Below are positions 44,762-53,645 of a DNA stretch of 64,000 bases, piece by piece. The stretch is from positions 124,001 to 188,000 of the forward strand of contig JBMNEO010000005.1 of NCBI GenBank assembly GCA_050948825.1, given 5' to 3'. A model generated the notes under the pieces. That model was not told the origin of the DNA and did no database searches. It was given only the letters and a program-made list of their open reading frames with translations. Each line of letters starts with the position of its first letter. Position 1 is the stretch's first letter. This stretch comes from DUQX01 sp050948825 (GTDB taxonomy: Bacteria; Bacillota; Dethiobacteria; DTU022; UBA8154). Made by a program: the position numbers and the translations under genes.

Positions 44762-45612
44762 TATTTTCCACCTCCGCATCTGCATTCATGTTCAAATTTT
44801 TCAAGCGCAATTTTCTCCTTATCAAGGTATGTCCGTGAACGCCGGGTAAGCTCATCAAAATCTACTTCATGTGCATCAAAAACTGGGCCGTCAACACAAC
44901 TGAATTTAGTTTCCCCACCCACCGAAACCCGGCAGCAACCGCACATTCCGGTGCCGTCCACCATGATGGGGTTTAAGCTAACCAATGTTTTGACTCCATA
45001 AGGGCGTGTCTGATTGGCGATAACGCGCATCATTGGCAGCGGGCCAACAGCGATAATCTCGTCGATCTTCTGGCTTTTATCATCAAGCATTGTCTGCAAG
45101 ATATCTGATACGAAACCGTGATGGCCTTTTGTCCCATCATCAGTGCAGATATGTAACTCTTTACTGACAGCGCGCATTTCATCTTCAAGAATTAAAAGAT
45201 CTGCTGTCCTCGAGCCGATAATAGAGATAACTTCCATCCCCGCATCATGAAAAGCTTTCACTTTGGGATATACGGGTGCGATTCCCACCCCGCCCCCTAT
45301 GGCAACAACCCGCCCGGGTGCTGACGGCAGCTCCATCGGCCTTCCCAACGGCCCTACAAAATCGCTTAAATATTCTCCGGCTTCCAGCATTCCGAGCTCT
45401 TTTGTGGTTTTACCGATTTCCTGGAATATAATAGTAATAGTGCCTTTTTCCTTATCGCTGTCCGCTATAGTGAGAGGAATTCTTTCGCCATTTTCACGAA
45501 CACGAAGGATAATAAATTGCCCGGGCTGTGCTTTTCGGGCGACCAGGGGCGCCTCAATTTCCATCAACTTGTTTACTTCGGATAATACTTTTTTTGTTAC
45601 TATTTTGAACAT
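44761..45612 (-). CDS. nfnA: NfnA, FAD/2Fe-2S subunit of NADH-dependent ferredoxin:NADP+ oxidoreductase
   Basis: A 283-aa ferredoxin reductase-like protein similar to dihydroorotate dehydrogenase electron-transfer subunits. Features: FAD site RENGERIPLTIAD, nucleotide site VVAIGGGVGIAPVYP (about 105-120), and the C-terminal 2Fe-2S cluster region MVDGTGMCGCCRVSVGG...FSCVDGPVFDAHEVDF. No pyrD gene is nearby, and NfnB follows, so the Nfn role is preferred. Confidence 0.91.
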   Translation of the reverse strand: MFKIVTKKVLSEVNKLMEIEAPLVARKAQPGQFIILRVRENGERIPLTIADSDKEKGTITIIFQEIGKTTKELGMLEAGEYLSDFVGPLGRPMELPSAPGRVVAIGGGVGIAPVYPKVKAFHDAGMEVISIIGSRTADLLILEDEMRAVSKELHICTDDGTKGHHGFVSDILQTMLDDKSQKIDEIIAVGPLPMMRVIANQTRPYGVKTLVSLNPIMVDGTGMCGCCRVSVGGETKFSCVDGPVFDAHEVDFDELTRRSRTYLDKEKIALEKFEHECRCGGGK

Positions 45613-45744
45613 GCAAGAACCAACCTCCCTTGCGCATACTTTTTTTAAATTTTATCTTCGCCATAATTACAAAAAAGTCCTTTAAAAATATAAAGATGTT
45701 AAATATTTATTAATTGTGAAAATTGCGTCATAAAAAGTGTTATT

Positions 45745-46167
45745 TTATTTTCTTTCAACGTCCGCTTTCATTTCTCTTAAAATCTTATCCAGAATACCAT
45801 TAACGAAACGGGATGCATCCTCATCCTGGTAGATCTTGGTTATCTCTATCGCCTCATTGATGGACACCACTGCAGGGATTTCATCCAAAAAGAGCATCTC
45901 AAAAAGAGCAAGCCGTAAGATATTACGCACTATTGCTGCAAGCCGATCAAATTGCCAGTTGACCAGGTAACCTGTAAGCATGCGATCCAATTCTTCCTTT
46001 TTTTCCATTACTCCATAGACAAGCTTACTGCAGAAAGTTTGTTCTTTTTGGGGAAGATCTTTTGCATCCTCCAATACATAGGAAATTGCCCCGGAACAAT
46101 CGTTCTTTCCGATATCTACCATAAAAAGTATCTTAAGTGCACATTCCCTGGCCAATCTTCTCTTCAC
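45745..46167 (-). CDS. nusB: Transcription antitermination protein NusB
   Basis: An all-helical RNA-binding factor for rRNA antitermination, 140 aa. It starts KRRLARECALKILFM and ends with the family DEIPAVVSINEAIEITKIY...FVNGILDKI. It follows the asp23-amaP-DUF2273 genes, a conserved order in Firmicutes. Confidence 0.94.
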   Translation of the reverse strand: MKRRLARECALKILFMVDIGKNDCSGAISYVLEDAKDLPQKEQTFCSKLVYGVMEKKEELDRMLTGYLVNWQFDRLAAIVRNILRLALFEMLFLDEIPAVVSINEAIEITKIYQDEDASRFVNGILDKILREMKADVERK

Positions 46168-46228
46168 ACTATCCTACATCCCTTCAGGTACAAAAATAAA
46201 AAACCACCCTGCTGTAAGGCGGCCGAAG

Positions 46229-46450
46229 TTAATAATGATCCCGCTTGAACCAGAATTTATCCCATAGATTTCTAAGGCCGCCGTTTGTTTCAACCCTGGC
46301 TCCGATCAGGACGCCGGCCAGGACACACAGGATAATAAAAATACCCCTCCAGAAACCAAATACAACAATAATTACCGCTATCAGCAGCCCGATCGCACCG
46401 CCGAGAATTTTACCGGGATTTTCTTTTGCAAACCTTAAGAACTCTTCCAA
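46229..46450 (-). CDS. DUF2273 small membrane protein
   Basis: A 73-aa protein with two hydrophobic segments (GKILGGAIGLLIAVIIVVFGF and FIILCVLAGVLIGARVE), the DUF2273 pattern. These proteins accompany AmaP and Asp23/Gls24 in a membrane-linked alkaline-shock cluster. The SD GGGAGGATT precedes the ATG. Confidence 0.88.
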   Translation of the reverse strand: MEEFLRFAKENPGKILGGAIGLLIAVIIVVFGFWRGIFIILCVLAGVLIGARVETNGGLRNLWDKFWFKRDHY

Positions 46451-46464
46451 ATAATCCTCCCACC

Positions 46465-47016
46465 TTATCGAACACTCTTTTGAATTTTTTCCTGTGCTAT
46501 ATTTTCAACCAGCACTTTTACTTCCGAAACGTTCGACCCGCTTATTTCCTGAATATAATCCCGCACAACAGACTGCAGCTCAGCAACAAGCCCGGGAATG
46601 GGTAAATCAGGCATCACCTTGATGCGCATATAGATTACCAGCCCCTGTTCAACCGAACCGATACGCGTGTTCACTTCCCGAATACCTTTTATTTTACGCG
46701 AGGCGGATAAAACCATATTTTCAATGGCTTTAAAGGAAATACGTATTTCGCCAACTTCGGTAAAGCTGATAATACTGCCGCCGCCCTCTTTCTTTTTTGC
46801 ACCTGTACCTGAAAAAGCGATCAGCAGCACACCGGCAATTAGAATAAGGAAACCCAGGGCAGCATAGTTTAGATCACCTGCAAAAGTTTCAAAATTAAAA
46901 GCGCTTAAAAAGGGAACATCATTAAAAACTCCCAGAGTCATTAAAATCAAAAAGAGGCCGGCCAGTAAAGCCAGTACTCCAAGCACAATCATTAAGATAC
47001 GCCTTCCCGTTTCCAT
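46465..47016 (-). CDS. amaP: Alkaline shock response membrane anchor protein AmaP
   Basis: About 183 aa from the ATG at 47016 (METGRRIL; SD AAAGGAG). Two N-terminal TM segments (about 5-28 and 50-68) precede a cytoplasmic Asp23-like domain (ISFTEVGEIRISFKAIENMVL...). AmaP anchors Asp23 to the membrane in staphylococci. It lies between the asp23 and DUF2273 genes. Confidence 0.9.
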   Translation of the reverse strand: METGRRILMIVLGVLALLAGLFLILMTLGVFNDVPFLSAFNFETFAGDLNYAALGFLILIAGVLLIAFSGTGAKKKEGGGSIISFTEVGEIRISFKAIENMVLSASRKIKGIREVNTRIGSVEQGLVIYMRIKVMPDLPIPGLVAELQSVVRDYIQEISGSNVSEVKVLVENIAQEKIQKSVR

Positions 47017-47048
47017 AACTGCTATTTCTCCTTTCAAGAAAAAGCAAA

Positions 47049-47080
47049 CTAACCTCCTGTTAGTATATCCAGGAGGTTAG
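47049..47080 (-). promoter_or_regulatory. 11-bp-stem hairpin between asp23 and amaP
   Basis: CTAACCTCCTG and CAGGAGGTTAG pair perfectly around a 10-nt loop, followed by a T-rich stretch on the minus strand (GTTTGCTTTTTC). It may be a partial terminator or attenuator reducing amaP expression relative to asp23, or a processing site; the stem also contains an AGGAGG sequence. Confidence 0.55.
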
Positions 47081-47091
47081 TGCCGGCAATT

Positions 47092-47484
47092 TTACCTTGC
47101 TGTTTCCTCTTCTTTTTCCTTGTTCTGCTGAGGAAAATTTACTCCCTGGACGTGAACATTTACTTTAACAACTTTCAAGCCGGTCATGTTTTCAATTGCT
47201 TTTTTAACGTTTTCCTGAACTCCCCAGGCAACATCAGGGATGCGTGTTCCGTAGCGAACGATCAGGAAAAGATCAACAGAAGCTTCTTCTTCACCAACTT
47301 CAACTTTTACTCCCTTGGAAAAATTTTTCCTCCCCAGCGCTTCAGCAATTCCGCCAGCAATACCTCCGCTCATACTCGCTACGCCCTCAATCTCTGTAGC
47401 GGCTAAACCGGCAATAATCGATACGACCTCATCAGCAATACGTACTGCTCCCAGCTCCGAAGGAAGAGCACGATTTTCACCCAT
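47092..47484 (-). CDS. Asp23/Gls24 family envelope stress protein
   Basis: A 130-aa soluble protein with the Asp23 domain: GAVRIADEVVSIIAGLAATEIEGVASM at about 10-36 and PDVAWGVQENVKKAIENMTGLKV near 85-107. It ends in a charged tail. It is first in the asp23-amaP-DUF2273-nusB cluster and is preceded by AAAGGAGG. Confidence 0.93.
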   Translation of the reverse strand: MGENRALPSELGAVRIADEVVSIIAGLAATEIEGVASMSGGIAGGIAEALGRKNFSKGVKVEVGEEEASVDLFLIVRYGTRIPDVAWGVQENVKKAIENMTGLKVVKVNVHVQGVNFPQQNKEKEEETAR

Positions 47485-47588
47485 TGTTTTTCCTCCTTTC
47501 AGGACAAAAAAGATACGTTTGTCCTATCGTTATTATATCAAACACATGTTATTCTTTCAATTAAAACTCCAAAAAAAACCATGATTTC

Positions 47589-48119
47589 TTATTTCTGCTG
47601 AATTATTTGTACCTGTTCCCTGGACACTCCAGTTACAGCGGAAACCATTTCCGCCACCCGCAAGAAGTCCTCCTCACTTAATGTATCGGTATAAATCATT
47701 ACAGTTGAAACACCCTTGCGGGTAAAAAGGATGGCATCAGCGTAGCCCTGGGCCTTGAGCAGATTTTCTATAATAAGTTCTTTTTCCATCATTTCTACCA
47801 GTGTTAAAAGCTGCTGCTCGGCCTCACGGCGGGCCCCTTCGCCTACCTGGGGATTATTAATCATATCATTGAGCATCTCCATCTCCTGCCCACGCACCCT
47901 GTCTCTTTCCAGACGGTACTCTACAAAAAAAGTATGTGTATCGTCAAATGCCCATTGAGACGGATCTTCGCTTAGATTATCGGCAAGCATAGGCTGCAAA
48001 ACATTTTCATCCGGGATCATCTCGATCCGGGTCATCTCTTTTTCTACCCCGGCAATAAAAAAATAGGTAACTGCTGCAACCAGTAAAACACCGAGCACCA
48101 AGATTTTTTTTCTGTCCAT
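47589..48119 (-). CDS. spoIIIAH: Stage III sporulation protein AH
   Basis: A mother-cell membrane protein (176 aa) that forms the SpoIIIAH-SpoIIQ channel to the forespore. One N-terminal TM (ILVLGVLLVAAVTYFFIAG) and a C-terminal YscJ/FliF-like (EscJ) domain (about 105-176) ending SAVTGVSREQVQII. Last gene of the spoIIIA operon. Confidence 0.93.
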   Translation of the reverse strand: MDRKKILVLGVLLVAAVTYFFIAGVEKEMTRIEMIPDENVLQPMLADNLSEDPSQWAFDDTHTFFVEYRLERDRVRGQEMEMLNDMINNPQVGEGARREAEQQLLTLVEMMEKELIIENLLKAQGYADAILFTRKGVSTVMIYTDTLSEEDFLRVAEMVSAVTGVSREQVQIIQQK

Positions 48120-48150
48120 TATTGATCTTCACCCCCTTTCAGAACCAGGA

Positions 48151-48780
48151 CTACTCGGCCCCAAGAGGCAGAACAGCGATACGATGGGCAGGCAAATTGA
48201 GCAGGCTCTGAATAGCGCGAATTACTTCTAAACGTACAGGGCCGCTTTCTAATCCTTTGGCCACAACAAGGATTCCGCTGATCCGGGGCTTATTTTCACT
48301 CAGCAAAAGCGGCTTTTCACTCCCGTTTCCGTCACGTAACAAAACATAATCCTGCCTGTAAGTAGTCTCATTTATCTCCCGCGTCCCCCCCTCGCTGTCG
48401 CTTTCAGTCGTCTCACGGCTGCTCTCCTCGTGAACCTGAGCAAAAAAGGATTCCTCGCTTGTATCAAAGTTTATAAACACTTCTGCTTTGCTGATTCCCT
48501 CGATCTGTTCCAGAACTCCCTGCAGTGATCCCGCCAGCTCTTTTTCATAGGACCTTGTGGATGTTTCTGCAATAAGCTCCGGCTGAGATTGGGATGGAGC
48601 GGTTTTTGGCGAAGAACCTAAAAAGGTGCTGCTGAACATCAGTATTATTCCCAAAATCAGTAAAACCAATAAGATATAATTTTTATTTTTCCCTTCCATT
48701 CCCCCTTTCCAGAGATCATTTAGATAAACTAAAATACTGCCTTTAACCTTTCTCCCGGACACCTCTCTTACCCCCTTCAC
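48151..48780 (-). CDS. spoIIIAG: Stage III sporulation protein AG
   Basis: A ring-forming component (209 aa) of the SpoIIIA channel. A TM segment (YILLVLLILGIILMFSSTFLG) is followed by a ring-building region with GSEKPLLLSENKPRISGILVVAKG...VRLEVIRAIQSLLNLPAHRIAVLP. It overlaps the spoIIIAF stop by 4 nt. Confidence 0.93.
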   Translation of the reverse strand: MKGVREVSGRKVKGSILVYLNDLWKGGMEGKNKNYILLVLLILGIILMFSSTFLGSSPKTAPSQSQPELIAETSTRSYEKELAGSLQGVLEQIEGISKAEVFINFDTSEESFFAQVHEESSRETTESDSEGGTREINETTYRQDYVLLRDGNGSEKPLLLSENKPRISGILVVAKGLESGPVRLEVIRAIQSLLNLPAHRIAVLPLGAE

Positions 48781-49469
48781 GGCAGAATTGTTACATATAC
48801 TTTATCTACGGGAAGGCTGCAATATGCCGACAGATATCTTCTTATTTCCTCAGCCCGGGATTGGCGGAGATCATCCGCAGCGGCCCGTTCCTGAAGGTTT
48901 CCGCCCGCCTCTTTCGGGGGCTCTTCCTCTGCATGCTTCGCTGCGAATAAGCTCCCCTTTTTCCCCATTACATCCACCGAAATCTTGACTTTCTCTACCT
49001 CCTCCTCTGTACCGCTTACCTCCGCAGGCTGTAAATCCCGGGTTACCACGGCGACATCTGTCAGTACCCCAAAATCCCTGTTATGGGGGTTCTCCTCCAT
49101 ACCAATCTCCAGCTGAACAAGCCGCTGGGAAAATTCGCGGGCAAGCTCAGTTTCCAGCAGCTGATAGATCCTTTGATGGTACTCTTGAGGCACCTGCGCC
49201 ATATTATCCCTGTACATCCGCTCTCCCCGCTCCAGAATGAGGCTCAGGTCCCGGTTATTTTCCGTACCTTCAATTACAGGCATTTCCCAGCAGGGGGCAA
49301 TACGCATAATCTTTTGGATAGGATTTAGCAACGTAAGTATAAGCAGTATTCCCACAAACACACGCAAATACCGGCGAAATACCCCCTGGGGCAAAAGCAT
49401 CTCCAACAGGGCGGCTAAAAAAATCAGGATGACGATATAGCGAATTAGTTCGCCGGCAGTACTCAACAT
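48777..49469 (-). CDS. spoIIIAF: Stage III sporulation protein AF
   Basis: A 230-aa membrane protein of the SpoIIIA complex. Two N-terminal TM segments (YIVILIFLAALLEMLLP and YLRVFVGILLILTLLNPI, the latter with the signature NPI) are followed by a soluble domain that ends RRYLSAYCSLPVDKVYVTIL. It lies between spoIIIAE and spoIIIAG. Confidence 0.92.
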   Translation of the reverse strand: MLSTAGELIRYIVILIFLAALLEMLLPQGVFRRYLRVFVGILLILTLLNPIQKIMRIAPCWEMPVIEGTENNRDLSLILERGERMYRDNMAQVPQEYHQRIYQLLETELAREFSQRLVQLEIGMEENPHNRDFGVLTDVAVVTRDLQPAEVSGTEEEVEKVKISVDVMGKKGSLFAAKHAEEEPPKEAGGNLQERAAADDLRQSRAEEIRRYLSAYCSLPVDKVYVTILP

Positions 49470-49496
49470 TTTTGCTCACCTTTTTAATTTTTTGTT

Positions 49497-50669
49497 TTAG
49501 CGCAGCATCACTACAGCATTGCTGGCGCCGATAATTATCGCGATACCGATAAAAAAAGCCAGGGCTACCGTAGCCACCGCTGCAAAAACCAGTGACAGGC
49601 AGGTACTCATTGTCTGCAGCGCTTCTCCCAGCGTGGTTTCACCCAGGGGCTGAATCAAGGCACCTGAAAACTTAAAGATAATAATCAGCGCCAGGAGCTT
49701 GAGCAGGGGAAAAACGACAATGATCGAAAAGATGACCAATCCGGTTACAGTGGCACCATTTTTTAAAAGAAGAGAATAACCGATCACCGTCTCCACGGCA
49801 TCTGACAGCATCTTGCCGACCACCGGAACAAATGTGCCGGTCATGAACTTGGCAGTTCTCAAGGTAAGCGCATCCCCTATCCCGCCGGCAACGCCCTGAA
49901 TTGCAGTCAAACCCAGGAATATGGTTAACATCAGCCCGAGAGCCCATGTGGTAAGATCTTTGAAAAAATCAGCCAGCCTGCTAATCTTAAAATACGGGGA
50001 AAAATGATTAACCAGATAGAGAATCGTGGCAAAGAAAATCAGGGGGAAAATTACATTGCGTACCAACTCGGCCATAAAATTTACCGCAAAGATAATCAGC
50101 GGATGAAACAGGGATACCGAGGCAATATGCCCCAGGGAGGCCATGAGCGTTAATAAAACAGGCAGTAAAGCCAGCATAAAATTTACCATCTTCGCGACTG
50201 TTTCCCTTCCGATTTCCATCGCCAGTGTAAAGCTGTTCAGGGCAAGTCCAAGCATAACAAAAAAAGCTATTGCTTCTGTTAAACGGGCCACATCCTCACT
50301 GCCGAAAGACCCCTGCAAATTTTTCAAAAGGGAAGCTGCCACCGCCAGGATAATGAGCTGACCCAGAAGGTCCAGATTGGCAACCACTTCTGCAAATAGA
50401 TAGCGCAAAATCCCTCCCAGTAAATCCTTTAAACGCGAAACCAGCCCGCCTTCGCCGGTTTCCCAGATATCACGATAACTCCAGGCGGGTAAAAAGTCCC
50501 CCAGTTCCCTCTCCAGCTCTTGCCAGTATTGCTCTACCTGCTCCCACCCCTCCAGGGAGGAGATGCTCTCATCATCAATGTACTGTGTTACCTGGTTATG
50601 GTTATCTGTCAGGCTTTCACCCTGAGCGGCGGCAAAAGAGACGGGAAATATTATTAAATAAATGATCAC
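49497..50669 (-). CDS. spoIIIAE: Stage III sporulation protein AE
   Basis: A polytopic membrane protein (390 aa) with a signal sequence (about 1-16) and about seven TM segments. Family stretches: FMTGTFVPVVGKMLSDAVETVIG and LIQPLGETTLGEALQTMSTCL. It is the largest membrane component of the SpoIIIA export complex, which is expressed under sigma E in the mother cell. Confidence 0.94.
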   Translation of the reverse strand: MIIYLIIFPVSFAAAQGESLTDNHNQVTQYIDDESISSLEGWEQVEQYWQELERELGDFLPAWSYRDIWETGEGGLVSRLKDLLGGILRYLFAEVVANLDLLGQLIILAVAASLLKNLQGSFGSEDVARLTEAIAFFVMLGLALNSFTLAMEIGRETVAKMVNFMLALLPVLLTLMASLGHIASVSLFHPLIIFAVNFMAELVRNVIFPLIFFATILYLVNHFSPYFKISRLADFFKDLTTWALGLMLTIFLGLTAIQGVAGGIGDALTLRTAKFMTGTFVPVVGKMLSDAVETVIGYSLLLKNGATVTGLVIFSIIVVFPLLKLLALIIIFKFSGALIQPLGETTLGEALQTMSTCLSLVFAAVATVALAFFIGIAIIIGASNAVVMLR

Positions 50670-50717
50670 TAGAATGAATATACTTTTCCTGTAAAAAATA
50701 ACCTGATCCCCTCTCCA

Positions 50718-51104
50718 TTAGGGAATAAAGTTTATGATACTTTCCAAAACAGCCATGAGAATCGGTATGGCCATGATGAGGATGATGATTTTCCCGGCAA
50801 ATTCAATTTTAGCTGCAATGCTGTTTTCTCCCGCATCCCGGCATACCTGGGCGCCAAATTCAGCCAGGTAGGCTACACCGATTACCCTTAATAATGTCCG
50901 CAAAAAAATAGTGTTGATCTCCGCTTCCAGCGCCAGGTCGGTAATAACATCTATTATCATCCTCAGGTATCCGAGAACATAGACAACAATCACTACCCCT
51001 GCACCTATAGAAAGCAGATGAGCTATATCCGGCCTGCTCTGCCGGATAAAAAGGATACTCACGGCAGCAATAACTCCGAAGCCGACCACCTGAACTATTT
51101 CCAT
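50718..51104 (-). CDS. spoIIIAD: Stage III sporulation protein AD
   Basis: A small polytopic membrane protein of 128 aa from the ATG at 51104 (SD GAAGGG; the frame to 51137 overlaps spoIIIAC). It starts EIVQVVGFGVIAAVSILF and has the family TLLRVIGVAYLAEFGAQVCRDAGENSIAAKIEFAGKI signature. Confidence 0.93.
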   Translation of the reverse strand: MEIVQVVGFGVIAAVSILFIRQSRPDIAHLLSIGAGVVIVVYVLGYLRMIIDVITDLALEAEINTIFLRTLLRVIGVAYLAEFGAQVCRDAGENSIAAKIEFAGKIIILIMAIPILMAVLESIINFIP

Positions 51105-51133
51105 AAATAAATCCCTTCTTTTTGGAAACAGGC

Positions 51134-51337
51134 TCATAGGTTAAAAATATCGCGGAAACTGTGAAACAGCTCCCCTATGAGCTGTATTACCAGTAGAAAT
51201 ACAATTACTACTCCAACCAGTGTGAGCAGCTGGGCCTGCTCCTCCTTCCCCGCCTGCTTGAGAACAATATTAAGAACGGAAATAAAGATTCCGATACCTA
51301 CAATTTGAAAAAGGAGATCGACTCTTAAAACGTTCAT
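51134..51337 (-). CDS. spoIIIAC: Stage III sporulation protein AC
   Basis: A 67-aa membrane protein with two hydrophobic helices (VDLLFQIVGIGIFISVLNIVL and LLTLVGVVIVFLLVIQLIGELF), the typical SpoIIIAC size and pattern. It lies between spoIIIAB and spoIIIAD. Confidence 0.93.
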   Translation of the reverse strand: MNVLRVDLLFQIVGIGIFISVLNIVLKQAGKEEQAQLLTLVGVVIVFLLVIQLIGELFHSFRDIFNL

Positions 51338-51402
51338 TCTTATACCCCTTTCCCTGGATATACCCCATGCCTTCAGGTGATATTTTTAACCTCCTTAAAG
51401 TG

Positions 51403-51924
51403 TCAGAGTAAAAAGATAACCAGGGTTATCCCTCCCAGCAGCCCCAGGTATTTACAGATTTTATTATTTTTTTGATGTTCTACCTGGGCTTCCCGGAGGG
51501 CCTGTCTCAATAATTCCTGTATTAAAGCTACCTGCCTTTGCTGGCCGCTTTTATCGCTTCTACCCCAGATTGAACCCAATCTGTCCAGTAAATCCATATT
51601 TTTTTTAGGCATATCAAGTTCCCGGGTATTTTTTCTTAAAGCAGCCCTCCAGCATTCACAAGCGCTTAACCCCCTGTTTTGCTGCATTAACCTTGCCGCA
51701 TCTAAAAATAGGGAACCTACAGGACGGTTGATATTTTTTGCTATACTAATAAATGCCTGCGGCAGCGGGGTTAGGCCAAAGTTAACCTCTGTCAGGAACA
51801 TCTCCAGGGCCATTAAAAATTCTTCAAGAAGACGTACCCGGTTGTAATACATCGAGGCCAGGTTAAAACCATAAAGATAAGCCGCTAGAATAATTAATAC
51901 AGCACCTGACATTTTTAGATACAT
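51403..51924 (-). CDS. spoIIIAB: Stage III sporulation protein AB
   Basis: A 173-aa protein with TM segments at both ends (KMSGAVLIILAAYLYGFNLA and YLGLLGGITLVIFLL) around a helical cytoplasmic domain (MALEMFLTEVNFGLTPLPQAF), a distant relative of GspF-type platform proteins. It follows spoIIIAA by 10 nt. Confidence 0.92.
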   Translation of the reverse strand: MYLKMSGAVLIILAAYLYGFNLASMYYNRVRLLEEFLMALEMFLTEVNFGLTPLPQAFISIAKNINRPVGSLFLDAARLMQQNRGLSACECWRAALRKNTRELDMPKKNMDLLDRLGSIWGRSDKSGQQRQVALIQELLRQALREAQVEHQKNNKICKYLGLLGGITLVIFLL

Positions 51925-51934
51925 ATTATTATTC

Positions 51935-52939
51935 CTACTCCCTGCTGCTACGGGCGGAATAAAGGGGTAATCCCCTTTCTCCCTCCACGATCATTTCCAG
52001 CGTTCCGGGACCTCTGCTATTGCTGAGGAAAACAAGACGCTCAAAATAATTGTTTTCCAGCATTAATCCCAGGACAGGCCTGCGGCAGATTTCCTCCAGG
52101 GCAGAGCCGTGTGCGGACGCTATGACAGACACGCCGACGTGGACTGCATCCTCGAGCGCCCTCACGTCCTCATCCCTGCCGATTTCGTCGGTGATAATAA
52201 CCTGAGGGGAGAGTGAGCGTAGCATTAGCATAATACCCTCCGCCTTGGGACAGGCATCCAAAACATCCGTCCTTATACCGACATCAAGCTGGGGAACACC
52301 CTGAAAACAACCCGCTATTTCCGAACGCTCATCCACTATCCCCACCTTTTGGCCTCCCTGACCTAAAATTCCGACCCCATTGCTGATCAATCGTGCCAGA
52401 TCCCTAAGCAAAGTGGTCTTCCCGCCCTGCGGCGGGGAGATAATCAAGGTATGGTAAATTCTGCCTATATGGCGATCAATCAAGAAGGGCAACACCTTTT
52501 CGCCCGCACCTTTGATTTGCCGCGCAACACGAAAATTTAAAGAGGATACATTGCGCAAAGTTTTTATACTGCCTGATTCGACCACAAATCTTCCCCCCAA
52601 CCCTACGCGATGCCCCCCAGGAATAGTGAGAAATCCCTCCCTCATCTCCTCCTCACAAGCGTAGAGGGAATAACTGCTTATTAGCTCCAGCGTGCGTTCC
52701 AGATCTTCACCGGATACCATATAGGCTTCTTTTGCAGACGCTGCCGGCCCCCTTTTGCCCAGATATGACTCACCCCCCGCCCAGTAGATGATCAGCGGCC
52801 GGGAATGCCGCAGACGGATTTCTTCCGTTTTTGCTAAAAGATCTTGCGGCAGAGATTCAATGATAGAGCGCACACGCGGGGCCAAAAATAGACATATTTG
52901 TTTTTTAATTATATTCCCTGTATTTTGCACTGGCTTCAC
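51935..52939 (-). CDS. spoIIIAA: Stage III sporulation protein AA (ATPase)
   Basis: A secretion-type ATPase (334 aa) that powers the SpoIIIA complex. Walker A is SPPQGGKTTLLRDLARLI (about 168-185), Walker B/Asp box is VIITDEIGRDEDVRAL, and SAHGSALEEICRRP follows. First gene of the eight-gene spoIIIA operon; a terminator lies just upstream at 53013-53042. Confidence 0.95.
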   Translation of the reverse strand: MKPVQNTGNIIKKQICLFLAPRVRSIIESLPQDLLAKTEEIRLRHSRPLIIYWAGGESYLGKRGPAASAKEAYMVSGEDLERTLELISSYSLYACEEEMREGFLTIPGGHRVGLGGRFVVESGSIKTLRNVSSLNFRVARQIKGAGEKVLPFLIDRHIGRIYHTLIISPPQGGKTTLLRDLARLISNGVGILGQGGQKVGIVDERSEIAGCFQGVPQLDVGIRTDVLDACPKAEGIMLMLRSLSPQVIITDEIGRDEDVRALEDAVHVGVSVIASAHGSALEEICRRPVLGLMLENNYFERLVFLSNSRGPGTLEMIVEGERGLPLYSARSSRE

Positions 52940-53012
52940 CTACCAATTGCTCCTTAAGGAATAGATATTTCAAAAGCTATTCAATTATGCAGCCGGGGGA
53001 ATTATTTTTCAT

Positions 53013-53043
53013 AAAAAAGCCCCCGGCTTATAAGCCGGGAGCA
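53013..53043 (-). terminator. Terminator after the efp-CD1247-type operon
   Basis: On the minus strand GCTCCCGGCTTATAAGCCGGGGGC forms a GC-rich hairpin followed by TTTTTT, about 60 nt past the stop of the zinc-ribbon protein gene and before spoIIIAA. Confidence 0.88.
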
Positions 53044-53101
53044 TCTTAAATTAGTATTAAACCTGTTATAAGAATCAGATAAGCTTCAAGGAATTGGGGT
53101 A

Positions 53102-53599
53102 TTAAACATCCCCTTCTTGATCTTCCCCCTCATCATCCTGGTTATCCAGATCTTCTTCCCATTCTTCATCGTTTATGAATACCACACGGCCGCAGTTGGG
53201 ACAGAGAACTTCGAGCGATTCTTCATCTTCCAGAATATCTTCATCGATAACCACTTCCTGGTGGCATTCCGGACATTCAACGGTAAAACTGACATCATAT
53301 TCATCGTCATCTTCTTCATCATAATCGTCATCATAGTCTTCGTCTTCAATGTCCTCGTCATCGTCATCGCCTTCATCTTCAAAAAAGCCGTCCTCCAACT
53401 CTGTCAAATCTTCATCTATAGCTTCAACATAAGAAAAAAGTTCTTCGTAATCATCTTTTATGTTTTCCACTGAATTCACAATGTCTTCGAGGAGATTAAT
53501 GATTTTTCCGATTATCTTACCTTCCTTTGTATCATCGGAAATCTCCAGCCCATCAGCCAAACCACGCAAATAGCCCATTTTTGAATTTAGATCTTCCAT
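53102..53599 (-). CDS. CD1247-type zinc-ribbon protein with acidic linker
   Basis: A 165-aa protein from the ATG at 53599 (SD AAGGGGG). The N-terminal helical domain (about 1-70, MEDLNSKMGYLRGLADGL, the CD1247 N-terminal domain) is joined by an almost purely Asp/Glu linker (about 72-100) to a zinc ribbon with two CPxC knuckles (VECPECHQE and VLCPNCGR). It follows efp by 46 nt. Function is unknown; such genes are common beside efp in Clostridia. Confidence 0.85.
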   Translation of the reverse strand: MEDLNSKMGYLRGLADGLEISDDTKEGKIIGKIINLLEDIVNSVENIKDDYEELFSYVEAIDEDLTELEDGFFEDEGDDDDEDIEDEDYDDDYDEEDDDEYDVSFTVECPECHQEVVIDEDILEDEESLEVLCPNCGRVVFINDEEWEEDLDNQDDEGEDQEGDV

Positions 53600-53645
53600 T
53601 AACAAAACCCCCTTAGGAAAAATTATTTTACCACTATATTCTTAA

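Noticed and set aside
53117..53473. Plus-strand hydrophobic frame over the CD1247-type gene
   Set aside because: Antisense of Asp/Glu codons gives Ile/Phe/Val-rich text; this is an artefact of the acidic tract.
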